Source of the DNA: Zygaena filipendulae
Lineage: Eukaryota; Arthropoda; Insecta; Lepidoptera; Zygaenidae
Length of the DNA: 64,000 bases
Assembly (NCBI GenBank): GCA_907165275.2
Contig: OU015663.1
Location: forward strand, 3,298,501 to 3,362,500
Direction of reading: 5' to 3'
Made by a program: the position numbers and the translations under genes. This document shows positions 32,193-44,878 of the stretch, piece by piece; positions within the stretch are counted from its first letter, which is position 1, and each line of letters starts with the position of its first letter. The notes below the pieces were generated by a model that searched no databases, was not told where the DNA came from, and saw nothing but the letters and a program-made list of their open reading frames with translations.

Positions 32193-34974
32193 TAAATAAA
32201 ATAAAATAGAACGTGAAGTTTGCCCATTATAATGCATAATGAACGCATAATTATCATAATGACACAAACACCGGAAGACGAGGACATAAATCAACGAAGA
32301 AAACTCAACCCTCGCGAAAATCACGCAATTCGCAACGCGTGAGGTAGCCCTATATACATATGTATCAAAGTGTAAAGTGCACGTCATTCAGAATATTAAA
32401 CCTTTTAAAGGTTGTATATAAATAATAAATTATATATAATAATAAATAATAATAAATAATAAACAACAAGTGTCCCCAAAAACTCAGCGGTTTTCAAGAA
32501 ATATTTGTAGGTACCTACAAAGTTTAAAGAAAATGAAGCACCTAACCCTGCAGCAGTACAGTCGTTGCGACAAGACACAACGACATGTCGTATAATATAA
32601 TTGCAGAAGGAATTTTTCTGTCAATACACTACAATTTATTAGTCAAAACACAAAAGTGCGATCAAAATATTTAAGAGGCGGCTGTTTACAGAAAAATTTA
32701 AAGTATAAACAAAATACTTTAAGCATTAATAACATTATATCTTGGTTTATTTATGGAATTATTCCACATAAAAAAAATGTGTAAATAAAATCCCACCCGT
32801 CGAGTTTATAATTTTATAAAAATAAAACTTCGTCTGGAACTAATTGGCTTAACAGCTCTACGTCTACGTGGCGGTGCAAAATTAAAAAGTGAAAATATGC
32901 ATTCTAAATTTAAATCGCTCCGCGGCAGGAGGCGGGGCGCGGCCGGTGGCCAGTCTAGCGAAGTTTCCCGCAAAGTGACCAGAAACGGTGCCGCTAGAGT
33001 TTTTCCTTACCGCCATTAAGTGTCCGACGCTTTGCAATTTGCGTTAAAAGTTCCCTTCATTTGAAATTTTTGTTTTATAGCAGAACTGCAGGCTATGTAG
33101 ATCGCATTAACGTATAAATAAAAGATGATTAAACTCGGATAGCTTTTGGGCGTTATTATAATATCGATCGTCCGGGCATTATTTATAATGATGGGTACCA
33201 TGACTAGTAGCTAATTTTGGGCAATGAAATTAATTACCTAAGCATGATCTTTATGAGTGGCTTTTTCCTAAGTTAACGGATTTTCCAAAGAGTAATTTGA
33301 ATGTAACACGAAACCACATTTTACCAACCTCCATTTGAACCTGAAAGTTGGTCATTCTGCCTGGATACTATTAATAATATCTTATTAATTATTTGGCACA
33401 CAATACACACCGTTACAGATAACCAAAGTAATTAAAGAAAATTAATTTATGTAATATTTAGCTGATATAAAATATAGAGTAGCAAAAATTCGCCCAAAAT
33501 GTGCGTAAACGCTACTTAATATTGATATAGTGACCCGTTTATTGGGGAATATTTCATAATAGGCACACTGTTACGCACATGTCAACACTGAACGCACACA
33601 TGCGAACATCCGCTACGCAATCGGGTCTATACGAGCGAACTAAACTCACACACGCGCGAAGTTAAAACTACACAAATACATTGGACCGTTAAGAGGGGTG
33701 TCTTTGTTACACATTAAGGAAGAAGGGCATGAAGACGGGGTGGGGGGTGGCGTCGGGGAGTCAACCCCCGGGGGGTGGGGCTGGGCTGTTTTGTATTCGA
33801 CCCGTTCGCTCGTTTGCGATTTCGCGCGGGACTCTTGGAGATTTCCATGGCGTTTCGTTGCGTCACACCACTGTTGTGCGGAATTTCTTTATTAGACGTG
33901 CGGTTGGTTGGGTTTATTGGTCGGGGGTGCGCAGGGTGTGCGGGAGGGGTGCGCAGGGGGGAATTCCTTCACGTCAATTGTCAATGTTCCAGTTATATTA
34001 AGTCGTTATGCTGAATTCGGAATGATCTAATGTTACTCCGAAAGGGGTGCCGAAACAATTCAAGTTTCGATAAGTTTTCTTGATTATAAATGATTTTCAC
34101 TTAAATTTTTTCTCGAAATTCAACAAGTTTTTCGATCGAATTCTTGATTTAATTACAAAGATTTTAGGTCATCGTGTGTGAAGGCTACTTTCATCTTACT
34201 ATCGCAATTTGTAAGTAGGTACATTTTGAAAAAAATGTTTTATTTTTGTTGATAATTTATATTATAAAAAGTCATTAAAAAAAAAGTATAGCTTTAGACA
34301 TTACAAAAATAAGATATCTACCTAAACAAAAGGGGCAATTTAAAGTAGGTAGGTATATGAAAATTTATAGAGAGCGTGACCGACGAATTACTGGTCGTCT
34401 GCGAAATACTTCAAAGAAAATTTTAAATTTAGAACGCACGCTTTCGTTGCTATCTACCGAGCTCGCTAAAAATAGGTAACAGGTAAGTATACAGGGTTCA
34501 ACGGTGGCTTACGAGTTACCTACGTCTAAGCCCCCGGTCGGGACTGGAGACTAACTGCATTACCATCGTCTGGGACACATTTTAATATTTTTTTATTAGA
34601 TATCCACATCCACGCGATGGCGTCGGATCACGTATCTCCCGCGACGTTTATACGTTCTGTCGACGTATTAAATAAGTGCAGTGAACAACACGACTTGAAT
34701 AATAATGCAAGGGAGAAGTTATTATATAGGAATCCTTACTAAACAATAAACGCAAAATGGACGCAGATAAGCTATAACATGTTCACCCACAAAATAAAGT
34801 TATTGATTTAGAACGGTTTATTGAGAGTTAGGGAACGTTTTTTAATTATCTGTCTACCTCTGTCTGTCTGTAAAAATGTTGACACAAAATGGCGCTATAC
34901 TTTTAAAACACGATTTACTCAACATTTCTCCAGTGTGGGTTAACACACTATTGCTTATCTATGTCAAAATATGA
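32193..34974. other. Gene-free stretch with GC-rich islands
   Basis: Two islands, 32925-33010 and 33720-33970, are strongly G- or C-rich. Open frames across 33698-34014 occur in all three plus frames at once, which is what GC richness produces, so I do not call a gene. Confidence 0.4.
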
Positions 34975-35070
34975 GTTTATTTGTTTTTTTTTGTTGCGCT
35001 TTCACGCCTTAACGGCTCCACCGATCACTATGAAATTTTGCACACACGTCGTGAGGGGTACCTAGATTCT
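34975..35070 (+). mobile_element. Helitron internal fragment
   Basis: gcgctttcacgccttaacgg, ccgatcactatgaaattttg and gtcgtgaggggtacc match the internal section. The 3' end is missing. Confidence 0.6.
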
Positions 35071-35337
35071 TACCCTAGAACTTTTCCTAAGTTCTAAGAC
35101 TTCAATTTTCGAATATAAGCAAGTTAATTGAGCATATTTATTAATTGAAATTCTGGTTAAAATCAAAGCGTGATTACAATAAAATTTCGTGATTGATTTT
35201 CATACCTACCTACATACCTACCGTGAAATTTTCAAAACAACAAACGCTACAAAATTAAAGAGACGGTCTCATCAAACAAAACACGTATACAACGTCCGAA
35301 TGTAACCATCCACTCTAATGAAAAGCACTAGTTCTGA

Positions 35338-35680
35338 TTGCGTCCCGTCCCGCTAACAGTCTTAAAGTTGAGGCGCCCACGCACACACGCTCACCGCCCA
35401 CCCTCCCCGCCCACCGACCGGCACCGAAGAAGATATGACCACGACCAGCACAAAAAGATCCCTCAACCCTGCGAAACTCCATCCAAACACAGCGCGCGCA
35501 CCGTGGAGGGTAAATTTACTGAGTTCTTTACGAACTGGCTGTTGAAATTTCACATCGGGTGGTAAGAGGGTGGTTTAAGGAACGAAAGAAGAAACCACCC
35601 CTAGTAACCCGGGTCCCGCCCCCGCAAGGAGCCAACCTTGAAGGGTAAGCGGTATCGATCCACCCCCGGGACGCTTCTTA
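35338..35680. other. GC-rich island, possible untranslated exon or regulatory element
   Basis: C-rich on the plus strand (cgcccaccctccccgcccac) and later cccgggtcccgcccccgcaa. A 75-codon frame lacks recognisable content. A donor-like ggtaaatt follows the block near 35508. Function unknown. Confidence 0.3.
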
Positions 35681-35833
35681 ATGTCCACTTTGTCCATTAT
35701 TATTTATATCCACTCGTTGGAAACTGGACTCGTTTGATACCTTTCATTTCATACGCCTACACGAAGCGCTTTTAGAAATTAAAGCCCTATTCCATACGGT
35801 ATGAGTACAGTAACATTATTTTATTATTAACTT

Positions 35834-36080
35834 ACTAGCTTACCCGCGGTAATTACGGAGTACTCCTTTTTTGTATCCCTGACAACGTGTGGTATGCAAA
35901 ATTTAATGCAATTACACCCGAGTCAATTTCGGGATTCCCCCGGGAATTCCGGGATAGAAAGTGCCTACCGTATGTCCTTATCTATATCTCTGGCAACGTG
36001 TATGCAAAATTTCACGATGATCCGTTGAGCCGTTGAGGCGTAACAAACAAACAAACTCACTTTCGCATTTGTAGTATGTA
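35834..36080 (-). mobile_element. Helitron-like element, possibly composite
   Basis: CTAGCTTACCCGCGGTAATT at one edge, two ccctgacaacgtg/ctctggcaacgtg boxes, and tttcacgatgatccgttgag then aacaaacaaacaaactcact. Two copies may be fused. Confidence 0.7.
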
Positions 36081-36099
36081 ATGGTATGTAATAGTAAGG

Positions 36100-36354
36100 A
36101 TAGCTGTTGGTCGTGGTTTCGTTTGGTTAATTTCTCTATGTCCGTTTCTGATAACGTGTAGATATTCAAAATCTTATGATGGTTAAGTTGTGAAAAAGTA
36201 ACAAATAGAGAAATCTTTTTCTGTGAGTCTGTTTGTTTGTTACGCTTTCACGCCAACGGCTTCACCGATCACCATGAAATATTGCATACACGTTTTCAGA
36301 GGTACAGAAAAGAATTTAGAAATTATTGCGGGTGAAACCGTGGGGGACAGCTAG
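36100..36354. mobile_element. Two Helitron fragments head to head
   Basis: 36103-36200 reads as a worn minus-strand copy (ctctatgtccgtttctgata). 36205-36354 is a plus-strand copy with ttgttacgctttcacgcc, gggtgaaaccgtgggggac and agCTAG at 36351-36354. Confidence 0.65.
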
Positions 36355-36747
36355 TATTCTATTAATTCTTTATTGAGCTTTATCTGATGACTTACAGTGA
36401 ACTGAATCTATCAAAGTGCTGTTAATGTCTAAGCAAACATAAGTAGGTGTAATTTCAGAGCAAGTGGCGTTGTAGCCTGTACGTACGTACAGTCAGAAAA
36501 AAAAATTTGACAGTGGTACAAGGCAAAACATATTGAAATTGAAATTGAAAGAACTTTATTTGACACAACACATGGAGAGTTACAACATAAAAAAAAGTAT
36601 GAATGAGGGACCGGTATTGAAGAAAAATACAATTAAAAGTAGGTAAGTATAACGATTTTGATTCAAAATAGCTCGTGAGTAGGTATAACAATAATCTTTC
36701 ACAGATAAAATATTTTTGACTACCTTTGTTTATGTAGGTAAATACTA

Positions 36748-36935
36748 GCAGTTTCCATAGTTGATTCACCCGCGTTAATTTCGTTATTAACGCGGGAACT
36801 ACGAGATAAAAAGGACCTACCTATGTCCTTTTCTGTACCCCTGGTAACGTGTACTAAGGTATGCAAAATTTCATGATGATTGGTTGAGTGAGTAGTTAAG
36901 GCGTAACAAACTCAAGTTCGCATTTGTGGATGTTT
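36748..36935 (-). mobile_element. Helitron-like element, minus strand
   Basis: attcacccgcgttaatttcg, tatgtccttttctgtacccc, tggtaacgtgta and tttcatgatgattggttgag, in the order of a minus copy. The CTAG end is worn. Confidence 0.7.
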
Positions 36936-37239
36936 CTTTGATACAAAAATTCTTTTATACCGTGAACCAGCAATCAAAAGTGTTTGTAATTTTGTATTTC
37001 TTGCCGTCGACTGTACCTACACGAGATGTAAATAATGTACTTGAGTGGATATCATGGCGATCTCGAGTGGGTGATTAGCGCGGTTAGTTTAGTACACACA
37101 TTAATCAACCTGCGAGAGTAAGATGAGTGGAGACGAAAATATCGAGTTGCCGGCCCCGCGGTGTTATTCCAGAACATAAGTAGGTATTCGATCTTGCCCA
37201 CGCCCACACCCACTTGTATGCTGTACTTGCATGTCTGGC

Positions 37240-37435
37240 AAGTCCGCGGTGGATTTCGGATAAAAAGTACCCCATGTCCAATGATATTTTTAATACTTAT
37301 AATATTGTTGCCCATGTTATTAGCTGGACCCCTGACAACGTTTACCTATGCAAACTTTCATGATGATCGGTTAAGTCGTTAAGGCGTAGAAGCGTAACGA
37401 GAAAAAAACAAACATTCGCGTCTACAATGTTAGGA
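37240..37435 (-). mobile_element. Helitron-like fragment, minus strand
   Basis: gataaaaagtaccccatgtc, then after about 50 unrelated bases ggacccctgacaacgttta and tttcatgatgatcggttaag to the 5' end near 37435. A detached plus-strand 3' end (gcaggtgaaaccacg) lies at 37490-37518. Confidence 0.65.
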
Positions 37436-37518
37436 TTTTTACTTTCTACGTGAACAAAATGAAATTCGAATTCGATTACAATAAATTCCCCGCAGGTGAA
37501 ACCACGATAGATCACTAG

Positions 37519-39035
37519 TTAAATGCAATATAACGAAGTAATGCGAACAGTAAATAGAATTAGTAATAATTAGTATGAAAATAGGTACAGAAATTTTTCT
37601 TGAAGAGATATAATTTATTATATCTAAATATTTTTAAGATTTGAAACAGTTCAAAAAAACACGTATTTTACGTATAACTAAAGAATAAAGCGGGTGTGTA
37701 CGAGCAAGGAATGAAGCTTATAAAAAAAAAACCAAAAGGTTTATTGCAACAGCATACTTATGTCATTACGGAACACCGCAATCGCAATATTTTTTTTTTA
37801 TTATATTGTTTGTGGTGTTCAATAAAGTGTTTTTCATTCATTCATTCACAAAAAGAAATACATATTTGAACAAGTAATTTCAACTTCAACAAAAAATCGA
37901 TAGATTTGTGATTATTTGGCTTTTCAGAATACCACCCTTACTTAGTAAACATCATCCCCTTAATTTATCTAGGGCTGCTCAGGTGTCACGTGACTCCGTT
38001 AATAGGGTTGCCCGAAGGTTGGTAGCAGCAATATTGTGTTCCATGAATTATTTGAGGGAATCGATTACACAAACAATGCGAAATTCAAAGACTTCATCTT
38101 AAGGCCCACGCAGGGATGAAACTAGAAACACCCGCAAAAATAGGTAATCGTAATTTCAAAGGTACTTTATATTTATGTAAAACAAAGTAAATACCAATTT
38201 TGGATAAATAAGTTCTGCAGCATTCAAATCTGATGTCAAGTATAAACAAAAATTGCCAAAAACGGCCTCTTTTGTTGTGGTTTTCCGTGAATCCATTTTC
38301 CATTTTTCATAGGTATTGGAATACTGCAGAATTATCATCAAAAAAATAGTTTTCTTAATTTTACACATTTTGTAAATACATACCTACTTAATTTCATCAC
38401 TAACTTACTGAGTAAACGGGCCCCCCCAGGCCGTATAAAAAATAGTAGAATATACATCATATTAAGTATATTACGTATGCCATTTTTTTTTCACGTAATA
38501 CCTACTAAATAATAACAACATCAAACATAATGCGATTAGGACAGTAATGGAATTTGGACGAAATCTAGATTATTGGGTATTTTTTTCACACGATGTCTAT
38601 CAATGCGTTTTGGAGCGATTTAGAAAAAATGAGATTTGGTGGTTTTTATTTCACAGACAGGCACAATGCATCTTGGACATCGCGCTACGAATCCACATAA
38701 TGTAAGTACCTACTGCTACTGCTTCAACACCCAAATTGTAACTTACGTAAGTATATAAGTAGGTACAATTCAACAAAGGAGAATCCTTAGATTTGGGCGC
38801 TCCTTGCGCGGGGGGTGAGGCGGGGCGCGCGCGGGCGGGGGCGGGCGGCAAGACACTCGATCAATACCGGCGCGACTTTCAAACTGCTTTCACCCTGACG
38901 AAAATCACCCGGGCACGGCGTGTGTGCGGACCCCGAGATATCTGCATAGAGCTGGTGGTACCGTCCGTGTGGTTTTGAATTTTCTCTGTTGATTGTACTG
39001 TGAAAGTCTCTGCGTTACCTGAAACAAGAAGGAAT
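37519..39035. other. Gene-free stretch with a GC-rich island
   Basis: Ends of a poly(A)-type repeat near 37800-37850 (ttcaataaagtgtttttc then cattcattcattc). The island at 38786-38890 (gcgcgcgcgggcgggggcgg) is followed by cgcgactttcaaactgcttt. No gene recognised. Confidence 0.4.
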
Positions 39036-39204
39036 GAGCTATTATTATTATACGTATGTGAGTTTGTTTGTTTGTTACGCTTTCACGCCTTAACTGCTCA
39101 ATCGGTCACCGTAAATTTTTAAGGAACAGGACAGAGTGCTTTCTTTTTGGAATTCCTGCAGGAAGTTCGAAATTAACTCGGGTGAAACCGCGGGGAACAG
39201 TTAG
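39036..39204 (+). mobile_element. Helitron-like element, plus strand
   Basis: gtttgtttgtttgttacgct, cgccttaactgctcaatcgg, attcctgcaggaagttcg, gggtgaaaccgcggggaac, then agTTAG at 39201-39204. Confidence 0.78.
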
Positions 39205-39640
39205 TCTATAATAAAGTATGCTACACAGTGAGTCAAACCTCAATTCTTTTTCTGTTTAATTGATGTAAAAGCAGACTCTACGAATTATTGCGTTATAAAC
39301 TATTTTTTGTTATAATTACTGTACCCAAAAAGAAGACAAAATACATTATATTGATTTTGGCATTGTCACATGCTTTTAAAACGATGTATCTACCGAGACG
39401 ACGACGTTCTAAAACAAACTCTGCTAACATGAGCATTGGTCAGCTCTATATCACTACAGGCACGTCTTCAGGCCCCGTCTTCACGTGCACAGGCCCGACC
39501 CCTCCCCACAACATGCTGTATCAAACCCTCTCCAGCACTCCCCTTTGTCTTATCAGCCCACGTTCGTCGAGGAAAGGCACAAACTTAACGTGCCGTGTAA
39601 GCCTGATAAGTAAGGATCACGTACTCATTTATATAAAAGC

Positions 39641-39720
39641 TAGCTATTTATACCTGCGGTTTCATCCCTGTAGATTTCGGAATTCCCTCGTGAATTCTGA
39701 GATGATACATACAATATACA
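39641..39720 (-). mobile_element. Helitron 3'-end fragment
   Basis: ctagctatttatacctgcgg, tttcatccctgtagatttcg and attccctcgtgaattctgag, minus orientation. Confidence 0.6.
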
Positions 39721-39734
39721 TATAAAATGCTTTG

Positions 39735-39956
39735 TCCTGAATGACTGATGAATCAACGCACAGCATAAACCGCTGATCGTAGAGACCTGAAACTTGGAGG
39801 GTGTGTTCTTTGTATGACGTAGGCATCCGACCCGATAAGATAGGATTTTTTAAAAATTTAACCCCTAAGGCGATGAAAAGGGGTTGCGAAGTTTGTATGG
39901 AACAATTCCGCGGGAACTTCAAAATTATCGCGGGTGAAACCGCGCGGGACAGCTAG
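39735..39956 (+). mobile_element. Helitron-like element, third subfamily
   Basis: The internal sequence differs from other copies (tgatgaatcaacgcacagca, cctgaaacttggagggtgtg, aggggttgcgaagtttgtat), but the 3' end is the same: attccgcgggaacttc, cgcgggtgaaaccgcgcggg and agCTAG at 39953-39956. Confidence 0.8.
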
Positions 39957-40071
39957 TATTTACTAATTGTAACTACTTGTCAAATTTCAGGTTCAAAAGT
40001 TTAGTAATATTAGAGATTTCGGAATAACTCAGAGTATGGATGAATCAGTAGTCAATATTTCGCTTTATGTA

Positions 40072-40325
40072 TCTCACCGCCGCACTCAGAGTCGACTTTT
40101 ATGATTACTTAGTTAAGTATACATTTTTAAAATAAAACTGCTGCAATCAGACAAGTTAATAAATTAATGTTAATTGGTATTTAACTAATTAAGTTACATC
40201 TCATTAAATGCCAATTAACATTAATTTACTGAACGTCTCTGATTGCGGCAGTTTTATTTTAAAAATCTATACTCGAATATAAGTAATCATTAAAGTCGAC
40301 TATGAGTGCGGCCGTAAGTGTTATA
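40072..40325. mobile_element. Foldback MITE, about 250 bp
   Basis: Left ccgcactcagagtcgac and ttaaaataaaactgctgcaa are mirrored by right ttgcggcagttttattttaa and gtcgactatgagtgcgg. Inner arms (taatgttaattgg with ccaattaacatta) continue the palindrome. No target duplication resolved. Confidence 0.75.
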
Positions 40326-42699
40326 GTCAATAGTCATTGATGTAAAAAAATCCGTTCTATCCAGATTCACATTCACATAGAAATGTCCTTATAAACAGTG
40401 TCGTCGAAAGATAAAAACGAAAAATGAAACCAAATGGGGAACTTGCATGAATATTTTTTTAGTTTAATATATATAGCCTGCTTTATCCAACAAAAAAAAG
40501 GTCTGTTTGTTCCAGCTAATCTGCAAACGGCTTTTATCAGAGTTCCTGCAGGAATTCCACATCTCACAGCTAGTCTATCAAATAAAATACCAATTCGAAT
40601 AATATTAAGCTTAAGATGGTGTGCTGAGTCGTTTGATGGGAAAGTATAACATTTGTAGGGACATTTTGAATTAGGTGACCTCGCGTCGAAAGAATTCAAC
40701 GGATCGAACAAGAACTGGTCAAAATTTTGTAAGGAACAATTTACATAACCCTAAAGGGATGCTGCATAGTCGGTTGTGTGAGCAGAGAACAGTTTTGAGA
40801 CGAAGGGGTCAGTGTGACCTTAGGTCATTGGGCATCGGTTTAATCGTGGGATTTATAACGGTCATATGAAAAAGTAGACACCACAGAAAATAGAAATACA
40901 GTTTCCTGATATTAAATCAATTCTTTGTTATTTTCATGTCATATACATTGACAATTTATTGTCCCAAAACTAAAAGGCAAGCCAGAAACACACGAGGTTG
41001 AGAATAGAAAAAAACTGAACTGCCTTTGATATGAAAAGATAAAATTTAGGATTGTTTTTGAGATTCAGTAACATTACGAAAATATTATTTAAACTTTATT
41101 TAAATAAATAAATATTTATACTAATGCTGTTTTCCAGTGGTTTTTCTCGAATGGATGACTTTACAGTACACTGAGCCCCTTTTCGCCCACTCAGGTTAGC
41201 TTATGTATATTTATTTATACCTTTATAATAAATCCTGTAAGAAGTACATACCTATAAGTGAAATAAGTCTCAAAACCTTCACGTTGCATTTTGGTTTACG
41301 TGAGAATTTTTGTATCACAAAATGCAACCCTAAATGACCCAGAGGTCATCGAGTGGCCGGCAGGTCAACTTTATAACATTCATTCGGCAACGGGTTTTAA
41401 AGGGTTAATTTTTTTGTACGTGTTCTGTCGGTTTTTTAGTATTTAACTTCAATCTACTGTTACAAATATCGTTAATAAACTAACCTAGAGTTACATTGTT
41501 CCATAAAGTCATCTAGATAACTTCAGGACGCTCTGCTTCGTTTAAACAGATATTAGAAAAAAATCGTCATAATAACGAATATTCTATTTATTCTTAAGAC
41601 TGAAGCGACACTACAAAGAGCTCCGCTTATTGTATGTTGCTACTATACAAGCTTAGTACGAAGCCCCATTTGTTCAGATTTCAGGCCCATTGTTCTTTCC
41701 TCTCTAGATTTCATAATTATGTGTCTAAAATAATTACTAAAATTTGTATGAAAAACAACCGCAATGATATGAACCGTATATAAATATTATAAAATCTTAC
41801 TATTAAATATTTTGAACCCTTTTAAGTGTGCCAGCCTTCCAACTATCGCCTAATACTTATGCATAGTATATACTGAGGTGATTTGACTATGGAGGTTATA
41901 TATAGAGAGGTAGGTATCTACCAGGGACACGAAACAACGCTAAAGTTATAGTATGCAAAGGAGCGTTCGCCCGGAAAAGCAGATTTATATTACGACCCAA
42001 CTAAGATCATAAAACTATACTATAACCCAGCAGCGACCCGAGTATTCATATCCGTCCATTTATCACGACCCCCCGTCCCCCCTACTCCTCCCCTCATCTT
42101 TTGTGTAAGAAATACTCCCGAAACAATAGAGAGAACAAGTTTCTACAACCACAGCTATTCAAACGGTCCGTGCTAACAGCAAAACTTGTACTCCGATGTT
42201 CTTAACTCGGGTGCTTCAGCGGTCGTTCGAGGAAAATTAGAAAATCTACGTTGCCACTGCAAAATCCACTCTATTCTCTAAAGTGTTACGTTCAGTATTG
42301 AACGTATTCAATTACTGATCATATATTGGAACAGCAGAGTAAACACGACTTTACAGGACAGAATATAAAGTTTGTTATTAAGTGTGTGTAGCTGGGGAGC
42401 AGTTCGCCGGAAGGGTTGAGTCGTAAGGAAGTTCGACGATTATGTTTAGTCAGCGTTCGCTGTATAAAACCTAGTACACACGGGATTGAGTTTCGATCGT
42501 GTTTCATTTCGCGACTTGCAATTTTATAGGTGCCTATACTCAAATAGTAAATATTTACAATAACACCTGGTTCAAAAACACCCGAATGAAAAAAATTTTT
42601 TGTAAAATGTTCTTAGCTTTAATCAAACATTTACGTATATATATGCCTTTTCTTCACGTTTTTCTAGTGATAACAAGAAAGATAGTGAGTAATTTTTTT
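40326..42699. other. Gene-free stretch
   Basis: A small Helitron 3' piece near 40525-40576 (gagttcctgcaggaattcca, acagctag). A C-rich run at 42068-42100. No gene recognised. Confidence 0.4.
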
Positions 42700-42955
42700 T
42701 GTCCGTCGTGTAGATGAATAAAAAATATTGAGCACGTATTTTTTCTTTTTTGCGTAATCAAAAAATAACGGCAATACATTGGGCTCATATCGAATAATGA
42801 CGTCACGAATGCCCCACCCAAAATTTTTGATGAGCTTTATCTCTGTATATTTTCCTTAATTTGAAAAAGCAAAAAATACTAACTAACGGACTAATTAGAA
42901 TTTGGATTTTCATAAGTCGTCAACATCCCTATTCTCATACTTTACGACACTAACT
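42700..42955 (+). repeat. Interspersed repeat, copy 1
   Basis: cacgtattttttcttttttg, cgtaatcaaaaaataacggc, gacgtcacga, gctttatctctgtatatttt and aacggactaattagaattt occur in the same order at 54650-54965. Class unknown. Confidence 0.7.
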
Positions 42956-43029
42956 AGGCACTCAATAAGGTTAAAGAAATGAAGGTACTTATAGTTTTTA
43001 ATTTAATTTTAATGTCTTTGATTAATTCT

Positions 43030-43205
43030 AATCTATATCTGCATTTTCCCACCTGGTTTATAGAATCCTGGGATAGAAGTATCCTATTATAGTATCCTAT
43101 AGAAGTGTCTTCAACTTCATCCAAATCCGTCCAGCCGTTTCGGCGTGAAGGAGTACCTGACAAACACACACACGGACACACTCAAACCTAACGCAATTTA
43201 TTATT
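43030..43205 (-). mobile_element. Diverged Helitron-like or SINE-like repeat
   Basis: atcctgggatagaagtatcc, tcatccaaatccgtccagcc, gtttcggcgtgaaggagtac and a cacacacacggacacac stretch resemble internal parts of a Lepidoptera Helitron subfamily. Neither terminus is clear. Confidence 0.45.
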
Positions 43206-43589
43206 GGTGTGGTAAATGACTATTTATTTATGTATTCTGTATTGCGCAAATAAAGGTACAAACGCTTTTTCTACCAATTAACCATTGTATTGAAATAGAG
43301 TGGGTGTAGTGGAAAGATGAAAATATTGATCAAAACGAAAATAGTGCCAAAACTAGAAAAAAGATTCCTGTAAACGAAAAATCTAAAGAAAAAATAAAAA
43401 AATTCCAGCGACTTTTTAACTGTCGTTTAGAACTAAGATATCCGAGGCTATTTGCATTTGTAATATAGAGTACCTAAGTAAGATAGCCGCCGCCGGGCAT
43501 GGTACGGCTTGGCTTCTGTTATGGACTAGGCTTAATGGAAAGGAAGTAGGAATTGGGGCCTGTAAGATGTGGTCGTATAAGGCGGCCAT

Positions 43590-43700
43590 TCCTGTTTCAT
43601 CCCCCTAGAGCGGGTGGCGGCGGGTCGGCGGGGCGCGGGCGGCGGGAGGGACGATTTGTTTGTTTCTAAGGTCCGCACTTGTCCACAGATGCGGGCGAGA
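43590..43700. other. GC-rich island
   Basis: gcgggtggcggcgggtcggc and gggcgcgggcggcgggaggg in otherwise AT-rich sequence. No open frame with recognisable content. Function unknown. Confidence 0.3.
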
Positions 43701-43914
43701 TTTAAATTTCGCACTCCCAGCTCTTTGTCCGTAATGTCCTTCTCCGTTACTTGATGAGGTGTCTCTTTAGAACTTTAATTTAAACTGTGTTAGCTGTGGA
43801 CGTTTCGAACGGAGTGTATACGTTTAGGTTAATTGAATTTGGTGCTTAAATTTACGTTAATATTTACGTCAATCGTTCTACGTAAACAGAGAACAGAATT
43901 CTAATTTCTGTTAC

Positions 43915-44104
43915 TGTTTTTTTTATTATTGGCATACCTAATCTATCAAAACTTTGCCAATTTTTTTGTGAGAGACTGACTCAGTACACTACTATCTGTG
44001 CTATTACTAACATATCACTAATATCGAATAGTACCTATCGGTATCGAACCCGCAACAACTGGCGTCGAATTCAGATTTGTTAACCACTAGACCAACAGTG
44101 GTGT
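43915..44104 (-). mobile_element. tRNA-derived SINE
   Basis: On the minus strand TGGTCTAGTGG (44094-44084) is a perfect pol III A box and GGTTCGATACC (44050-44040) a perfect B box, 33 bases apart as in a tRNA. A non-tRNA body follows, ending in an A-rich tail near 43915. The tRNA part cannot fold as an intact cloverleaf, so it is a SINE rather than a tRNA gene. Confidence 0.75.
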
Positions 44105-44878
44105 TTGAGTTTGGCAGCGTTCTGGCGGCGCGGCGTAGAATTAATAGAAATAGAACCACATTCAGCGCATCCAAAGTGATGGAATTTCACGGGTGGTCAA
44201 ACCACTGTAGGTACTACGCACTACTAGACTCACGCACATTCAATTGTTTTTATGCTTTAATTTCGAACGGAATTTTGCATGAGACTAACGCTCTATATAT
44301 GTGTAATATAACTATGTCTGGAGCCAATGACACATCTATTTTATTTTATACACAAACAACCCATGATATCTTCTCTTTCTACGAACTGGTTGTTTCTTAG
44401 GAAGCAAAACCTTTGATTCAATTAGATTATAATGAATAAGGCACCCGTGAAAACTCATTTAAAATCCGTGAAGTGGTTAATGGTGTAGATACAAGTAGGT
44501 ACAAACATACGGAAAATAAAAAAAAAACACACACACGTAGTATTATATGTACCTATTAGTACAACAAACGCAAAGTAAATGTGTATAGAACCCATGTAAG
44601 TTTTAATGAAAACGCTATTTCGCAACACAGCTATTGTATTCAGGCTTACATAGTAATGTACAGTCGTTTACCAAAGTTCGTACATACGTATAGATCATAA
44701 AGCAATAAACCGCATACACTCTAACACGCTGCGTTATCTGTCACTTGACATATGACAACTATAATAATTGTTTTTTTTTTTTTTTATTATTTGGATTCTT
44801 TTAAATTCAAACTTTTTGCCCCATAAAAATGCCATTTTATTTATCTACCGGGAAGATCTACCGGATCTTTATAATGAA

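Noticed and set aside
33698..34014. Three overlapping plus-strand frames of 65-90 codons
   Set aside because: All three frames are open together because the island is G-rich and stop-poor. No recognisable product and no consistent codon bias.
39288..39725. 145-codon plus frame
   Set aside because: No recognisable domain, and it runs into a Helitron fragment at its 3' end.
44030..44104. tRNA gene on the minus strand
   Set aside because: A and B boxes are perfect but the acceptor and anticodon stems do not pair and a non-tRNA body with A-rich tail follows, so it is a SINE.
44077..44400. 107-codon plus frame
   Set aside because: It starts inside the minus-strand SINE head and has no recognisable content.
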